From Oscillospiraceae bacterium (lineage in GTDB: Bacteria > Bacillota > Clostridia > Oscillospirales > Oscillospiraceae), in NCBI GenBank assembly GCA_017535865.1, contig JAFXTM010000006.1, positions 62,001-126,000 of the forward strand: a stretch of 64,000 nucleotides of DNA, in the 5' to 3' direction. Shown in pieces: positions 8,877 through 19,491 of this stretch (positions within the stretch are counted from its first letter, which is position 1; each line of letters opens with the position of its first letter). The notes under the pieces are model-generated. The model had not been told where the DNA came from. It did not search any database and worked only from the letters and a program-made list of their open reading frames with translations. Both the position numbers and the translations under genes were made by a program.

Positions 8877-9239
8877 TTATTTCTCAAAAGCGATGCCGGA
8901 AACGTGAACATTGACTTCCGCCTTATCAAAGCCGGTCGTGGACTGAATGACCGCCAATACCTTTTCCTGGACATTTCGTGCGACTTCCACGATCTTACAG
9001 CCATACTGAACCGTGATAATCGTGTCGACAACGATCCTGTCATCGTTGAACTGCACCTTAACGCCCTTGGTAACCGTCTTGAGTCCAATCAGCTCCGCGA
9101 TCTCGGCACCGGCTGTATTGGAAAGACCTGCCACGCCTTCAACCTCAGCGACCGCAGCACGAACCATGCTTGAGATCACGTCTTCCGAAATATTGATGCT
9201 GCCCTTTTCTTCCCGGCAGGAAATATATGTTTCACCCAT
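8877..9239 (-). CDS. Asp23/Gls24 family protein (YqhY-like)
   Basis: 120-residue Asp23/Gls24 family protein. YqhY homologues in Bacillus lie at the same place, just before nusB, and influence acetyl-CoA carboxylase. The region INISEDVISSMVRAAVAEVEGVAGL is typical. It is the first gene of the nusB-recN transcript, with a ribosome site GAGGAGGAGCA before the ATG and an extended -10 promoter just upstream. Confidence 0.9.
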   Translation of the reverse strand: MGETYISCREEKGSINISEDVISSMVRAAVAEVEGVAGLSNTAGAEIAELIGLKTVTKGVKVQFNDDRIVVDTIITVQYGCKIVEVARNVQEKVLAVIQSTTGFDKAEVNVHVSGIAFEK

Positions 9240-9268
9240 GACTGCTCCTCCTCGATTTATTCATTTTT

Positions 9269-9277
9269 ATTGTATCA
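9269..9277 (-). promoter_or_regulatory. Probable promoter (extended -10) of asp23-nusB-recN cluster
   Basis: Minus strand TG-A-TACAAT (9277-9269), 30 bases before the asp23 start, is an extended -10 box. No good -35 is present, which is acceptable for an extended -10 promoter. Confidence 0.6.
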
Positions 9278-9332
9278 TGGAAAAACAAAAAAAGGAAGAG
9301 CAAACCGGAAATAAAAGCAGGATCAAAAAGAA

Positions 9333-9372
9333 CTCGCCCGAAACGGAAGATTGATCCTCCGTTTTGGGCGAG
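9333..9372 (-). terminator. Intrinsic terminator of the spoIIIA operon
   Basis: A 15-base-pair stem (CTCGCCCGAAACGGA paired with TCCGTTTTGGGCGAG, one G-T pair) begins 4 bases after the spoIIIAH stop and is followed by TTCTTTTTG on the minus strand. Confidence 0.9.
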
Positions 9373-9376
9373 CCGT

Positions 9377-9916
9377 TTAAGCTCTTACTTCTATGATGCT
9401 TAGCTGAGCCGCCCGGTACTCGGTCTCGCTGCAGATGATGTCCGTAATCCTGGCCACCGCTTCCTCGGTCAGACCCTCCATGGGCGCCGGCACCGCAACC
9501 GTAACCGTGTCGTTTCCAATATATACCACGCAGTCGTCAAAGTCCTTGGCAATCAATAGATTCTCGATCTGTGCCTCTTTCATGGAGGTGGTTGCCATGG
9601 CGGAAATCGCGTTCATTGCACCGTCAATTGTCTCTTGTGAAGCCGTTTCTGCCGTTGCTGCCGTCTGCAAAAGCTGCAGCGCTTCATCCCGTGAGACCTG
9701 CCGGGTCAAGCGTGCCTCCGCAAAGTATTCGGCGGCGCTCGCGGGAACCTTCTTTGCAAAGTCCGCATTGGCGAGGAGCATTTCTTCATCCTCCGCCTGA
9801 ACCATCTCCGCGTCCGGTGTTCCCCATCGTTTGTTATAGGACCAATTAAGCGCTACGGCGGCACAGACAAAGACGAGTACCGCAATCATGGTAATGTTCC
9901 GTTTTCGATTTTTCAT
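9377..9916 (-). CDS. spoIIIAH: Stage III sporulation protein AH
   Basis: 179-residue, single-span membrane protein (about residues 8-27). In Bacillus its extracellular domain meets forespore SpoIIQ to form the feeding-channel complex between mother cell and forespore. The C-terminal domain with the ring-building fold is visible as VTVAVPAPMEGLTEEAVARITDII. It is the last gene of the spoIIIA operon and has GGGAGG before the ATG. No spoIIQ gene is in the window. Confidence 0.9.
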   Translation of the reverse strand: MKNRKRNITMIAVLVFVCAAVALNWSYNKRWGTPDAEMVQAEDEEMLLANADFAKKVPASAAEYFAEARLTRQVSRDEALQLLQTAATAETASQETIDGAMNAISAMATTSMKEAQIENLLIAKDFDDCVVYIGNDTVTVAVPAPMEGLTEEAVARITDIICSETEYRAAQLSIIEVRA

Positions 9917-9921
9917 TTTGT

Positions 9922-10257
9922 TTACCTCCCCTGCTGATCCATCATTTCCAGAATTGTGATCCTGTCCGATCCAAGCCCAGTATATGAGCCGATCGCTCGA
10001 AGAATATTCAGTCTCACGGCAGCTTTTTCCGCCCCTTCGCAGACGACCACGGCGCCGTTGTCTGACACGAGCACCCGAACCCGCCCAACCCCGCTCGAAA
10101 CCGCCAGGACTTCTTCGAGTGCCTTTTCCGCGGTGTTTCCGTCCCAGGCCGCCTCTTGGTGCGAGGGAAGCATCAAAAGGACGACTCCGATCAGGAGAAT
10201 CATGAATGGGTATTTAAAGACCGCAAGTTTTTTTATCCGCTCTTTCCAGTCATTCAT
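9922..10257 (-). CDS. spoIIIAG: Stage III sporulation protein AG (short form)
   Basis: 111-residue protein with one membrane span near residues 15-31 and a compact C-terminal domain (KALEEVLAVSSGVGRVRVLVS). Its place between spoIIIAF and spoIIIAH and its topology identify it as SpoIIIAG, which forms a large ring in the mother-cell side of the channel. It is about half the length of the Bacillus protein, so the long linker and insertion region are missing; short forms are plausible in clostridia. Confidence 0.8.
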   Translation of the reverse strand: MNDWKERIKKLAVFKYPFMILLIGVVLLMLPSHQEAAWDGNTAEKALEEVLAVSSGVGRVRVLVSDNGAVVVCEGAEKAAVRLNILRAIGSYTGLGSDRITILEMMDQQGR

Positions 10258-10726
10258 CTTTGATCCATTCCTGACGCTCCGGCGGAATCCCCAACTCCCC
10301 CATAAGGATCTGCTTCAACTGCTCAATATCCACTTCGGCAGAAACATGAATCCGGGAGGAATCGGGTATCCACAGTCCTTCCTTGCTCCAACGTGCCCGG
10401 ATCTCAATATCCATTGGGGAAATGCCTGCGGCTTTTGCTTTCCTTTCAATATATGAGGCGTATTCATCTTCTATGACAAGCCTGTCTAATCGATCATAAA
10501 TCGCCCCTGCTCCTTCTGCAAGTTCCCTCTCCTTTTCGTGGAATCTCGCAAGCTCGACTGTATAGGAGCTGAGATCCAGGCCACGGCAGGCATTAACGAT
10601 CACTGCCAGCAGCACGGCCGTTTCAAGGATCTGCAGGATCTTTTTCACGCCTCCCTCCGGGCAGAGACTTATGACGGCCCCGCAGAAGATGGACAGCACA
10701 CAAAGGTCCCGTATGCATTCTCTCAT
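10250..10726 (-). CDS. spoIIIAF: Stage III sporulation protein AF
   Basis: 158-residue protein with two N-terminal membrane spans (about residues 7-45, ILETAVLLAVIVNACRGLDL) and a soluble ring-building C-terminal domain (IEIRARWSKEGLWIPDSSRIHV). The open frame extends upstream, but the ATG at 10726 overlaps the spoIIIAE stop codon (ATGA) and gives the expected N-terminus, so it is preferred. Part of the mother-cell channel complex. Confidence 0.87.
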   Translation of the reverse strand: MRECIRDLCVLSIFCGAVISLCPEGGVKKILQILETAVLLAVIVNACRGLDLSSYTVELARFHEKERELAEGAGAIYDRLDRLVIEDEYASYIERKAKAAGISPMDIEIRARWSKEGLWIPDSSRIHVSAEVDIEQLKQILMGELGIPPERQEWIKDE

Positions 10727-11823
10727 GCGAGATTCACCGTTTTGATCCCCGAGACGATCGACATGAACAGAATCGCAGCACAGCAGCCGATCAAGCTGAG
10801 CATCAGACCGAATACGGATGCGATTGAAGAAATCAGCTTGGGCAGCTTTGCGCCGGGCAGGCAATCGACCGCGGAGGCAGCGGCCTTAAAGATCAGGAGC
10901 CGAATCGAAAAAGCTGCTACCGGACTGATACAAAGTGCGCACACGGATATCATGGCGAATACGCCCAGTGAGTTTTTGACAAGGGACGCTGCTGCAAGGA
11001 GAACCGAGGCCGAATCGGAGAGAAGTCCTCCCACGACCGGCAGAGAACGCGAAAGGAGCGTACGGGCAGCTTTTACGCTCAGTGCATCTGAGCTGCCCGC
11101 AATCAAACCGGTCAGAGACAGATAGGCACCGAAGGCCATGGCAAGTACCGTCAGGGCAGTGCTGGCTAACGATTTGCTCATTTGCAGCGCAGAGAGAAGA
11201 ATGCCGTTCTCATAGAGACTCTGGCTGACGGAGAGCGCAAAATACACGTATATCAACGGGAGAATGATACGTTGGGATAAAGCCAGAAAAGCATCCATTG
11301 AAAACCAGGCTGCTGCAAAGCGCGCAGAGGCAGAAACGACCGCGCCTCCGGCTGCGGCTGTCGAAAAAAGAGCGGGCAAAAGAAAATGTGAAAATGCCGC
11401 CAGACGATTCACGGTTTCAGACGCACGGGAAAGCATTTCAAGAAGGTTTCCGGAAACAAGCAGAATGAGAGCACAGCAACCGATGCGATCGATCGTCTCC
11501 TCCATCTCCTTCGATGTGCAGAATGTCTCTGCAACAGCACAAAGCAGAGCCAGCAGTATCATTTCGGAAACAGAACGCAGCGAAAGGATGAGCTGCTCTT
11601 TTCCTTTGACGCACAGTACCTCCCACAGGCGCTGTATGGCGCCTTTTGTATCATAGCTGCCGTCGAGCCGCAGCTCGCCGGCGATTTCTTTTTCCTCCTC
11701 TGACAGCGCTTCCTGCGCCTGTCGGGCCCCGCTCAGATCGGCCAGCATGTCCGGGATATCCTCCGCATAACAGTGGGCGAAAAAAAGCGGCAGCATGAGA
11801 AATATGAAGAAAAGCTCTCTCAA
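10723..11823 (-). CDS. spoIIIAE: Stage III sporulation protein AE
   Basis: Multi-span membrane protein of the SpoIIIA-SpoIIQ channel, about 366 residues from the proposed start. A signal-peptide-like N-terminus (RELFFIFLMLPLFFAHCYA) precedes an acidic external segment and about seven hydrophobic helices. I place the start at TTG 11823, which overlaps the spoIIIAD stop and has AGGGGG upstream; the longer frame to 11985 lies inside spoIIIAD and is unlikely to be translated. The 3' end overlaps spoIIIAF by four bases. Confidence 0.85.
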   Translation of the reverse strand: MRELFFIFLMLPLFFAHCYAEDIPDMLADLSGARQAQEALSEEEKEIAGELRLDGSYDTKGAIQRLWEVLCVKGKEQLILSLRSVSEMILLALLCAVAETFCTSKEMEETIDRIGCCALILLVSGNLLEMLSRASETVNRLAAFSHFLLPALFSTAAAGGAVVSASARFAAAWFSMDAFLALSQRIILPLIYVYFALSVSQSLYENGILLSALQMSKSLASTALTVLAMAFGAYLSLTGLIAGSSDALSVKAARTLLSRSLPVVGGLLSDSASVLLAAASLVKNSLGVFAMISVCALCISPVAAFSIRLLIFKAAASAVDCLPGAKLPKLISSIASVFGLMLSLIGCCAAILFMSIVSGIKTVNLA

Positions 11824-12206
11824 AGAAGGCCCCCTATCGTTTGCACAACGGACATGATCAGCGGCATAGCCACGCTCAAAGCACAGAGTGTGCCCATAAG
11901 CTCCACAGCGGAGGATGCAGCGCCCTGAGACGCATCCCTGCAGAGTTCGGAGCTCACGCGTGTGAGGGCAGCTATCGCCAGACACTTCAGCACGGGATAT
12001 GTATAAGTCCCAGCGCTTTGTGTCAGTCTGCTTACCTTATCCAGTGCGTTCCGAATATCGCCTGCCACCGAACAAGAGAGAAGAAAGACGACTGTAACCG
12101 AGGCTAAATTAATCAGCAGGGAAAGCTCCGGGCTATTTCGGCGGATCAGGAGGCCGATCAGCGAGGAGACCAGCAGCAGAGCAGAGGCTTTAACCAGAAT
12201 ATCCAT
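11820..12206 (-). CDS. spoIIIAD: Stage III sporulation protein AD
   Basis: 128-residue membrane protein with four hydrophobic helices, matching SpoIIIAD of the mother-cell channel complex. Start ATG shares one base with the spoIIIAC stop (TGATG), and its own stop overlaps the TTG start of spoIIIAE, showing tight coupling. Confidence 0.92.
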   Translation of the reverse strand: MDILVKASALLLVSSLIGLLIRRNSPELSLLINLASVTVVFLLSCSVAGDIRNALDKVSRLTQSAGTYTYPVLKCLAIAALTRVSSELCRDASQGAASSAVELMGTLCALSVAMPLIMSVVQTIGGLL

Positions 12207-12400
12207 CAGAAGCCAAACAGACGTTTGATCATGCTGAAGAGATCGCTGATTTTCTGGACTACGACCGCCAGCACAATTACAAGAGCAGCAACACTTGTCA
12301 GCATCGCCTGATCATCCCGTCCGGAACGTTGAAGCAGAAGGTTGATAACAGAAACGAGAATACCGACGGCTGCTATTTTAAAGATCAGGTCAACGTCCAC
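12206..12400 (-). CDS. spoIIIAC: Stage III sporulation protein AC
   Basis: 64-residue protein with two hydrophobic helices, the normal size for SpoIIIAC. Starts at GTG with AGGATAAGC upstream. Lies between spoIIIAB and spoIIIAD. Confidence 0.92.
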   Translation of the reverse strand: MDVDLIFKIAAVGILVSVINLLLQRSGRDDQAMLTSVAALVIVLAVVVQKISDLFSMIKRLFGF

Positions 12401-12415
12401 GCTTATCCTCCGTTT

Positions 12416-12925
12416 CTAAAACAGCAGGATCAATATCAGAAGTCCTGCGGCACACGGCAGCGTAAGCCTCGTTCTGCTGTCTTTCCGATATAGATGTTCT
12501 TCTCTTTCCAGTACTGCCGTCAGAAAGCGACAGGTGCTTTCGATTGCAGAGATCTGCTCAGAGAGCGATGCCCGTCCGAGCAGTCTTCCCAAGCTCAAAA
12601 GCTCTCTTTTCTCACTGACGGTGAACTGCGGAAGCTCTTGTTCGAGCATAAGCTCCCACAGCTCGCTGAACGGTTTCTCTCCAAGCTGTGAGAGCTTTTC
12701 AGTCAGTTTCCGGAAGAATAACTGCGCCTCACCCGATGTATGCCGACCACAGCTCTGCAGCAGCTCGGGGAGCGGCAGACGTTTTCCGGCCAATTCTCCC
12801 GAAAGGAAAAGGAACGCGTCACGCATGTCGTAAAGTGCTTGTATCCGCTTTTGCATTTGAATCACGGACAGACAACCGATTCCAATGCAAGAGAGCATGA
12901 CAGCGCCCGCGCCTATCAAGCGCAT
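12416..12925 (-). CDS. spoIIIAB: Stage III sporulation protein AB
   Basis: 169-residue membrane protein with an N-terminal span (about 4-20) and a C-terminal hydrophobic tail flanking a helical domain. The fold is related to GspF-type secretion proteins, consistent with pairing to the SpoIIIAA ATPase. Overlaps the 3' end of spoIIIAA by 10 bases. Confidence 0.9.
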   Translation of the reverse strand: MRLIGAGAVMLSCIGIGCLSVIQMQKRIQALYDMRDAFLFLSGELAGKRLPLPELLQSCGRHTSGEAQLFFRKLTEKLSQLGEKPFSELWELMLEQELPQFTVSEKRELLSLGRLLGRASLSEQISAIESTCRFLTAVLEREEHLYRKDSRTRLTLPCAAGLLILILLF

Positions 12926-13791
12926 GTGGAAAGCCGTTCGCTTTGATAGACTCTCTTCTTTCCTGACAGACGAATTGTGATTGCCCAGGTAAATGCTTGC
13001 TCGTTCAGGAGCCTTCGATAGAGCGGCCGCCGCAGAAAATCGTCCGGGCCGGAGGCGTGCGCGGTTGCAAGAACGCCGACTCCGCAGCCGATAATCTGTC
13101 GAATCGTCTCGCAGTCTTCTTCGCTGCTGATCTCGTCCATGGCCAGAATCTGAGGATTCATTGTCCTAAGAAGCATCATCGCCGACACCCTTTTATCGCC
13201 TCCCACCAGCACATCGGTCATTTTTCCCAGATCAAAGCATGCTGCCGCACCTTCTGTACATGAGAGTTCATTGCGCTCATCTACGACGGAAAGTCGATAT
13301 CCGCGGTTTGAAAGCCCGCGGATCAGATCGCGCAGTGCTGTCGTTTTCCCGCCGCCCGGAGCCGAGAGAATTACTGTGTTTTGATACTGAAGCGGATAGA
13401 GCTGATCCGGAAGCGTCTTACTGATCGTGCGGCATTCTTTTGGAATTCGAATAGCCAGTGAAGAAATATGCCGAAAACCCTCTATCTGATTATGCTCCTG
13501 GATAAGTGTCCCGCATACGCCGATCCGGATGCCTCTATAGCTCAGATAACCGGAACGCAGCGCTTCGATCGATGTATGCATGGATGCGCCTGTCGCTTTT
13601 TCCAAGACTCTCTCCAGCTCCATCGATGTGACGTCCACCATCGAGAGTGGGTGCTCCTCTCCCCCGAACACCCCGCAGGGGGGCCTGCCACATCGCAGAC
13701 GTATCTCCTCCAGTTCGGACAAGTCCGAAAAAACATTCCTGTCATACAGGTGCTCCGGAATCAGGCTCAGGGCCTGTCTTAAAAGATCCAT
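12916..13791 (-). CDS. spoIIIAA: Stage III sporulation protein AA, ATPase
   Basis: 291-residue cytoplasmic ATPase related to secretion ATPases; powers or assembles the SpoIIIA-SpoIIQ channel. Walker A SAPGGGKTTALRDLIRG lies near residue 140 and the Walker B region is PQILAMDEISSEED. First gene of the operon. It is transcribed divergently from the small membrane gene at 13898; a clear sigma-E promoter was not identified in the gap, though a dyad is present there. Confidence 0.95.
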   Translation of the reverse strand: MDLLRQALSLIPEHLYDRNVFSDLSELEEIRLRCGRPPCGVFGGEEHPLSMVDVTSMELERVLEKATGASMHTSIEALRSGYLSYRGIRIGVCGTLIQEHNQIEGFRHISSLAIRIPKECRTISKTLPDQLYPLQYQNTVILSAPGGGKTTALRDLIRGLSNRGYRLSVVDERNELSCTEGAAACFDLGKMTDVLVGGDKRVSAMMLLRTMNPQILAMDEISSEEDCETIRQIIGCGVGVLATAHASGPDDFLRRPLYRRLLNEQAFTWAITIRLSGKKRVYQSERLSTCA

Positions 13792-13817
13792 CGTTTCACT
13801 TCCCAGTGCAATCTATT

Positions 13818-13837
13818 CCGAATATACCGAAATATTC
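13818..13837. promoter_or_regulatory. Dyad between divergent spoIIIAA and membrane gene
   Basis: GAATAT and ATATTC arms (GAATATACCGAAATATTC) form an inverted repeat directly next to the -35 box of the rightward promoter. It could be an operator or just AT-rich promoter sequence; no known regulator site is recognised. Confidence 0.3.
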
Positions 13838-13866
13838 TTGAAACTTTTTTGCTCCTGTGCTATTAT
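13838..13866 (+). promoter_or_regulatory. Promoter of small membrane gene
   Basis: TTGAAA (13838-13843), 17-base spacer, TATTAT (13861-13866), 32 bases before the ATG at 13898. Confidence 0.75.
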
Positions 13867-13897
13867 GAACGACAGAATTCTCTCGGAGGTCATCAAC

Positions 13898-14377
13898 ATG
13901 GAAGGTATGTCCACAAAGGTTATGCTTGCCGGTGTCTTTTTCCTTGGCGGCTGGCTGTGGTCCTATATTTTTATCCGGCAGATCCTGTTTAACTATTTGA
14001 CGGCATTTCCCCTTATCAAAAAAATGCGTGCCTTGAAAGAAGATCTGATAGCGATTGGAGCCGACCGCTACACTGTTATCTCCACGATCGTTTGCTTTTT
14101 CTTTACGGCGCTCTTTCTGTTCCTTGTGATCCGCTTTTGCCCGCTCTATCTTATCCTGTGTTTTAGCGCCGGTGGTCTTATCTCATTCTTTATGCTCCTG
14201 AAGATGGTGACTCCGCGCAATCGTGCCATGTTTGATACCTTCTGTGGCGTCTATTGCCGTTTTGTCCCCGACGATGAGTTACGTACGGCGATGTTCAACA
14301 AGAAGACAGGGCTGATGCGGGCACGCTTGAAAGCCATGCAGCTGGAAGGTACGTTTATCCCGGAATTCTATAAATGA
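13898..14377 (+). CDS. Small membrane protein of unknown function
   Basis: 159-residue protein that I do not recognise. Hydrophobic helices are at about residues 8-26, 61-80 and 83-103; the C-terminal 55 residues are basic and probably cytoplasmic (RNRAMFDTFCGVYCRF, then KKTGLMRARLKAMQ). The open frame starts at 13580 inside spoIIIAA, but the ATG at 13898 has GGAGG nine bases upstream and a matching promoter, so it is chosen. It is one of few rightward genes in the window and stands alone between the divergent spoIIIA operon and a terminator. Confidence 0.75.
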   Translation: MEGMSTKVMLAGVFFLGGWLWSYIFIRQILFNYLTAFPLIKKMRALKEDLIAIGADRYTVISTIVCFFFTALFLFLVIRFCPLYLILCFSAGGLISFFMLLKMVTPRNRAMFDTFCGVYCRFVPDDELRTAMFNKKTGLMRARLKAMQLEGTFIPEFYK

Positions 14378-14385
14378 ATCTGTAT

Positions 14386-14429
14386 AAAAATCGGTACGCC
14401 TCTGGTTTTCCCAAGGCGTACCGATTTTT
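14386..14429. terminator. Bidirectional terminator
   Basis: AAAAATCGGTACGCC pairs with GGCGTACCGATTTTT around a 14-base loop. The symmetric A and T flanks serve both the rightward membrane gene and the leftward HAD-phosphatase operon. Confidence 0.93.
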
Positions 14430-14442
14430 CTATACATAATAG

Positions 14443-15009
14443 TTATTTGTTGGGCCAGGGAACGAGTTCCCTGCCCTCTTTGACCAGAAAGGCCTTCGAT
14501 GCAAACCAGGCCATCGGAGAGTCCGATAGAGAATCGGAATAAAAAACGTCCACAGACCCGTTTGGATAATCCCGCAGAAAACGGCTTATTTTTTCGGAAT
14601 CATGGCAGTTGTTTCCCGTGATCCTTCCGGTACGACTGTCCATCCGCGTGGCAATGAGCTGAACACCGAGCCTCTCCGTTATGGGGCGGAGGAGAAATTC
14701 CGGGGAGGCGGAGATAATCAGATCGTCGTCCCGTTTCTGTGCAAGATACCAGTCGGCGATATTGCTTTGGTATTCTGCCCAGAACTCCTGAACGATCGCA
14801 TCAACATTATCCAAATAGGGAAGAAAAGAAAAGAGCTTCTCTTTCAGATGTCTCGTATCTGCCTGCTTTATAAACCACTGCAGACCCGTAACTCCGGCGA
14901 CCGGCAGCGATTTCAGAACGGCGCGCGGATAATGGCGGAGGCAGAAACAGAAAAAGCAATACGAGCTGTCAGGATAGAAGATGGTTTTATCAAAATCATA
15001 TACGTTCAT
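14443..15009 (-). CDS. HAD-superfamily phosphatase (PSP-like)
   Basis: 188-residue haloacid dehalogenase-family hydrolase. Motif I DFDKT at residues 5-9 supplies the nucleophilic and general acid aspartates; motif II lies at LIISASPEFLL and the metal-binding motif at FYSDSLSDSPM. The helical cap between motifs I and II resembles HAD-IB/phosphoserine phosphatase types. Substrate unknown. Twelve bases after the P-type ATPase-like gene and last in the probable murD operon. Confidence 0.82.
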   Translation of the reverse strand: MNVYDFDKTIFYPDSSYCFFCFCLRHYPRAVLKSLPVAGVTGLQWFIKQADTRHLKEKLFSFLPYLDNVDAIVQEFWAEYQSNIADWYLAQKRDDDLIISASPEFLLRPITERLGVQLIATRMDSRTGRITGNNCHDSEKISRFLRDYPNGSVDVFYSDSLSDSPMAWFASKAFLVKEGRELVPWPNK

Positions 15010-15021
15010 ATCACGATTCTC

Positions 15022-16983
15022 TTATTCAACCGTAAAACTGCGCAATGCATTTAAACAGGCAAGACAGACACAGACTGTATTCACGATTGCCGCAGGCAGA
15101 ATAGAAATCAAGCCGGTAAGAGCCAGAATCAGCAGAAGCAGGCGAGCCGCTCCGAGCAAGGCAATATTTTCCATCAGCAACCGAAAGATACCGGCAGCGA
15201 TCATCAAAACCGCCGGGACACGCAGGATTTCCTCGTCCATGAGAACAACATCCGCTTCATCTTCCGCGCGTGGATCACCCATGGCGTTTAACGCGATCCC
15301 AATATCCGCGTTTCGAAACATATCCGCGTCGTGAAAACCATCCCCGACATAGACCAGCGACTCCCCTTTTCCGAGGCTTTTCCTGAGATAGGAAACAGCG
15401 GATAGCTTTTCCTCGGCCGTCAGATCTGTCTTGACCATATCAAAGTTCAGAGAGCGTGCCAGCTTGGATGTGGAAGATTTGACATCGCCCGTAAGCATGA
15501 CAATCGTACGAATACCTTGACTGCGCAGTTCCTCAAGCGCATCAAAAGCGCCTTCACGAATCTTGTCGTTTACCAGAATATGCCCAAGGTAGATGTCTCC
15601 GACCGCGACATGGATCGCTGTGCCGGCACGGTTGGGAGTACGATGCAGGATTCCATGTGCGTCAAGCAGGGCCGCATTTCCGACAAAAACCTGTTTCCCT
15701 TCAATAAAAGCGGAGACGCCTTGGCCCGAAACCTCTTCAAATTCAATAACCGACGCGCTGTCGTCCTCTGACCAGCCAGCGGCTTGCTTAATGACGGCCG
15801 CAATCGGGTGACGGGAACCGCTTTCAGCAGCCGCCGCAACGCGAAGCAGTTCCTCTTCGCTTACTCTGTCAGATACGACTTCGAGGATACTGTAGCGCCC
15901 GTCGGTAATCGTTCCGGTCTTACCGAAAACAATCGTCCTGGCTCGGAACAGCTGCTCCAAAATCTGCTTAGAGCGAAAGCGGATGCCGCTGTGCGAGGCG
16001 CAGGAAAGTCCTCCGAGAAAGATAACAGGGACAGATAAAACAAGCGCACTGGGGGAAGCGAGTAGCAGAACAACCGCAGCGGACGAAAGTCCGCTTTTCC
16101 AGTCACCGTGAATCAGCGGCGCCAAAACACCGGTGATAAAAGCTATGCCCAGCATTACCAGAGAATAGATAGAGGAATAGAACTCGATGCGATCCTCTGC
16201 AAGCGTTTTCTCCTCCTCGGCATTCTCCAAAGATTTCAAATGCTTGGACAAAGCGGAATCCTCAAAATCACGAAGTGCACGGAGCCTGAGAATGTCATCC
16301 AAATTGACTCCGCCCGCCAAAAGTTCATCCCCGGGTTTGGCCGAGACAGGAGTTTCTTTTCCTCCGAAGGCGGAAGAATCCACCCGGCTTACGCCTTCAA
16401 TCACAATACCATCCACCGGAACGGTCTCACCAGGCTGCACGAAATAGATGTTTCCCTCGTGGATCTCTTCGGGAAGGACATCAACCTGACCGTACTCTTC
16501 TTCCACATGTGCTTTCTCCGGCAGGCTTTCCCGGATCGATTCAATCCCCCTTGCGCTGCGGGCAAGGATATAGGCTTCTGCCCACTCCGCCACACGAGCG
16601 AGAATAACAAGCATGACGCCAATGGCGGGATGCCCGGCTAAAAACGCGCAGACCGCAGCGAGCAGGGCGAAGCTGTCCTCATCAGGCCACTGCCGACGCA
16701 TGACGGTCGCGGCCGCCCTTCGCAGGATAGAAAATCCGGCGACAAGAGCCGCGACAGCGAAAGAGATCAACTTGATCAGCGGATTCAGCGGCGCTGCAGC
16801 GGCGGCAAGAAAAAGCACAAGCGCCGCGATGACCGGAATAAACTCCTCACGTGAAAAGATGCGGATGTAGTGAAAAACGCGACGCTTCGGCGCCTTCCAC
16901 TCAAACAATCTCGGAAGATCCTTGGCGCTTTTTACACCTTTTCTTTTCTTTTTTCTCGGCGTGGAGGCAAAATGTTTGGCCAT
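15022..16983 (-). CDS. Degenerate P-type (P1B-like) ATPase lacking catalytic Asp
   Basis: 653-residue protein with the full domain order of a heavy-metal P-type ATPase but no N-terminal metal-binding domain; the N-terminus is very basic. Expected actuator, membrane, P and N domains are present, and the HP locus (SGSRHPIAA), TGD (MLTGDVK) and GDG (VGDGFHDAD) motifs are recognisable. The phosphorylation motif DKTGT reads GKTGT (Gly354, codon GGT at 15924-15922). The transmembrane CPC/SPC motif reads SPS (310-312), the actuator TGES is altered to GGKET, and GDGxND is GDGFHD. The frame is intact, so this is a pseudo-enzyme or repurposed protein rather than a decayed gene. Canonical ion transport by phosphorylation should be impossible. 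Confidence 0.85.
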   Translation of the reverse strand: MAKHFASTPRKKKRKGVKSAKDLPRLFEWKAPKRRVFHYIRIFSREEFIPVIAALVLFLAAAAAPLNPLIKLISFAVAALVAGFSILRRAAATVMRRQWPDEDSFALLAAVCAFLAGHPAIGVMLVILARVAEWAEAYILARSARGIESIRESLPEKAHVEEEYGQVDVLPEEIHEGNIYFVQPGETVPVDGIVIEGVSRVDSSAFGGKETPVSAKPGDELLAGGVNLDDILRLRALRDFEDSALSKHLKSLENAEEEKTLAEDRIEFYSSIYSLVMLGIAFITGVLAPLIHGDWKSGLSSAAVVLLLASPSALVLSVPVIFLGGLSCASHSGIRFRSKQILEQLFRARTIVFGKTGTITDGRYSILEVVSDRVSEEELLRVAAAAESGSRHPIAAVIKQAAGWSEDDSASVIEFEEVSGQGVSAFIEGKQVFVGNAALLDAHGILHRTPNRAGTAIHVAVGDIYLGHILVNDKIREGAFDALEELRSQGIRTIVMLTGDVKSSTSKLARSLNFDMVKTDLTAEEKLSAVSYLRKSLGKGESLVYVGDGFHDADMFRNADIGIALNAMGDPRAEDEADVVLMDEEILRVPAVLMIAAGIFRLLMENIALLGAARLLLLILALTGLISILPAAIVNTVCVCLACLNALRSFTVE

Positions 16984-17002
16984 TTCTATTCTCCTATATC
17001 TG

Positions 17003-19491
<2,489 letters not shown>

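Noticed and set aside
15022..16983. Functional copper or zinc exporting ATPase
   Set aside because: The catalytic Asp and the transmembrane cysteines are absent, so standard transport cannot be supported.
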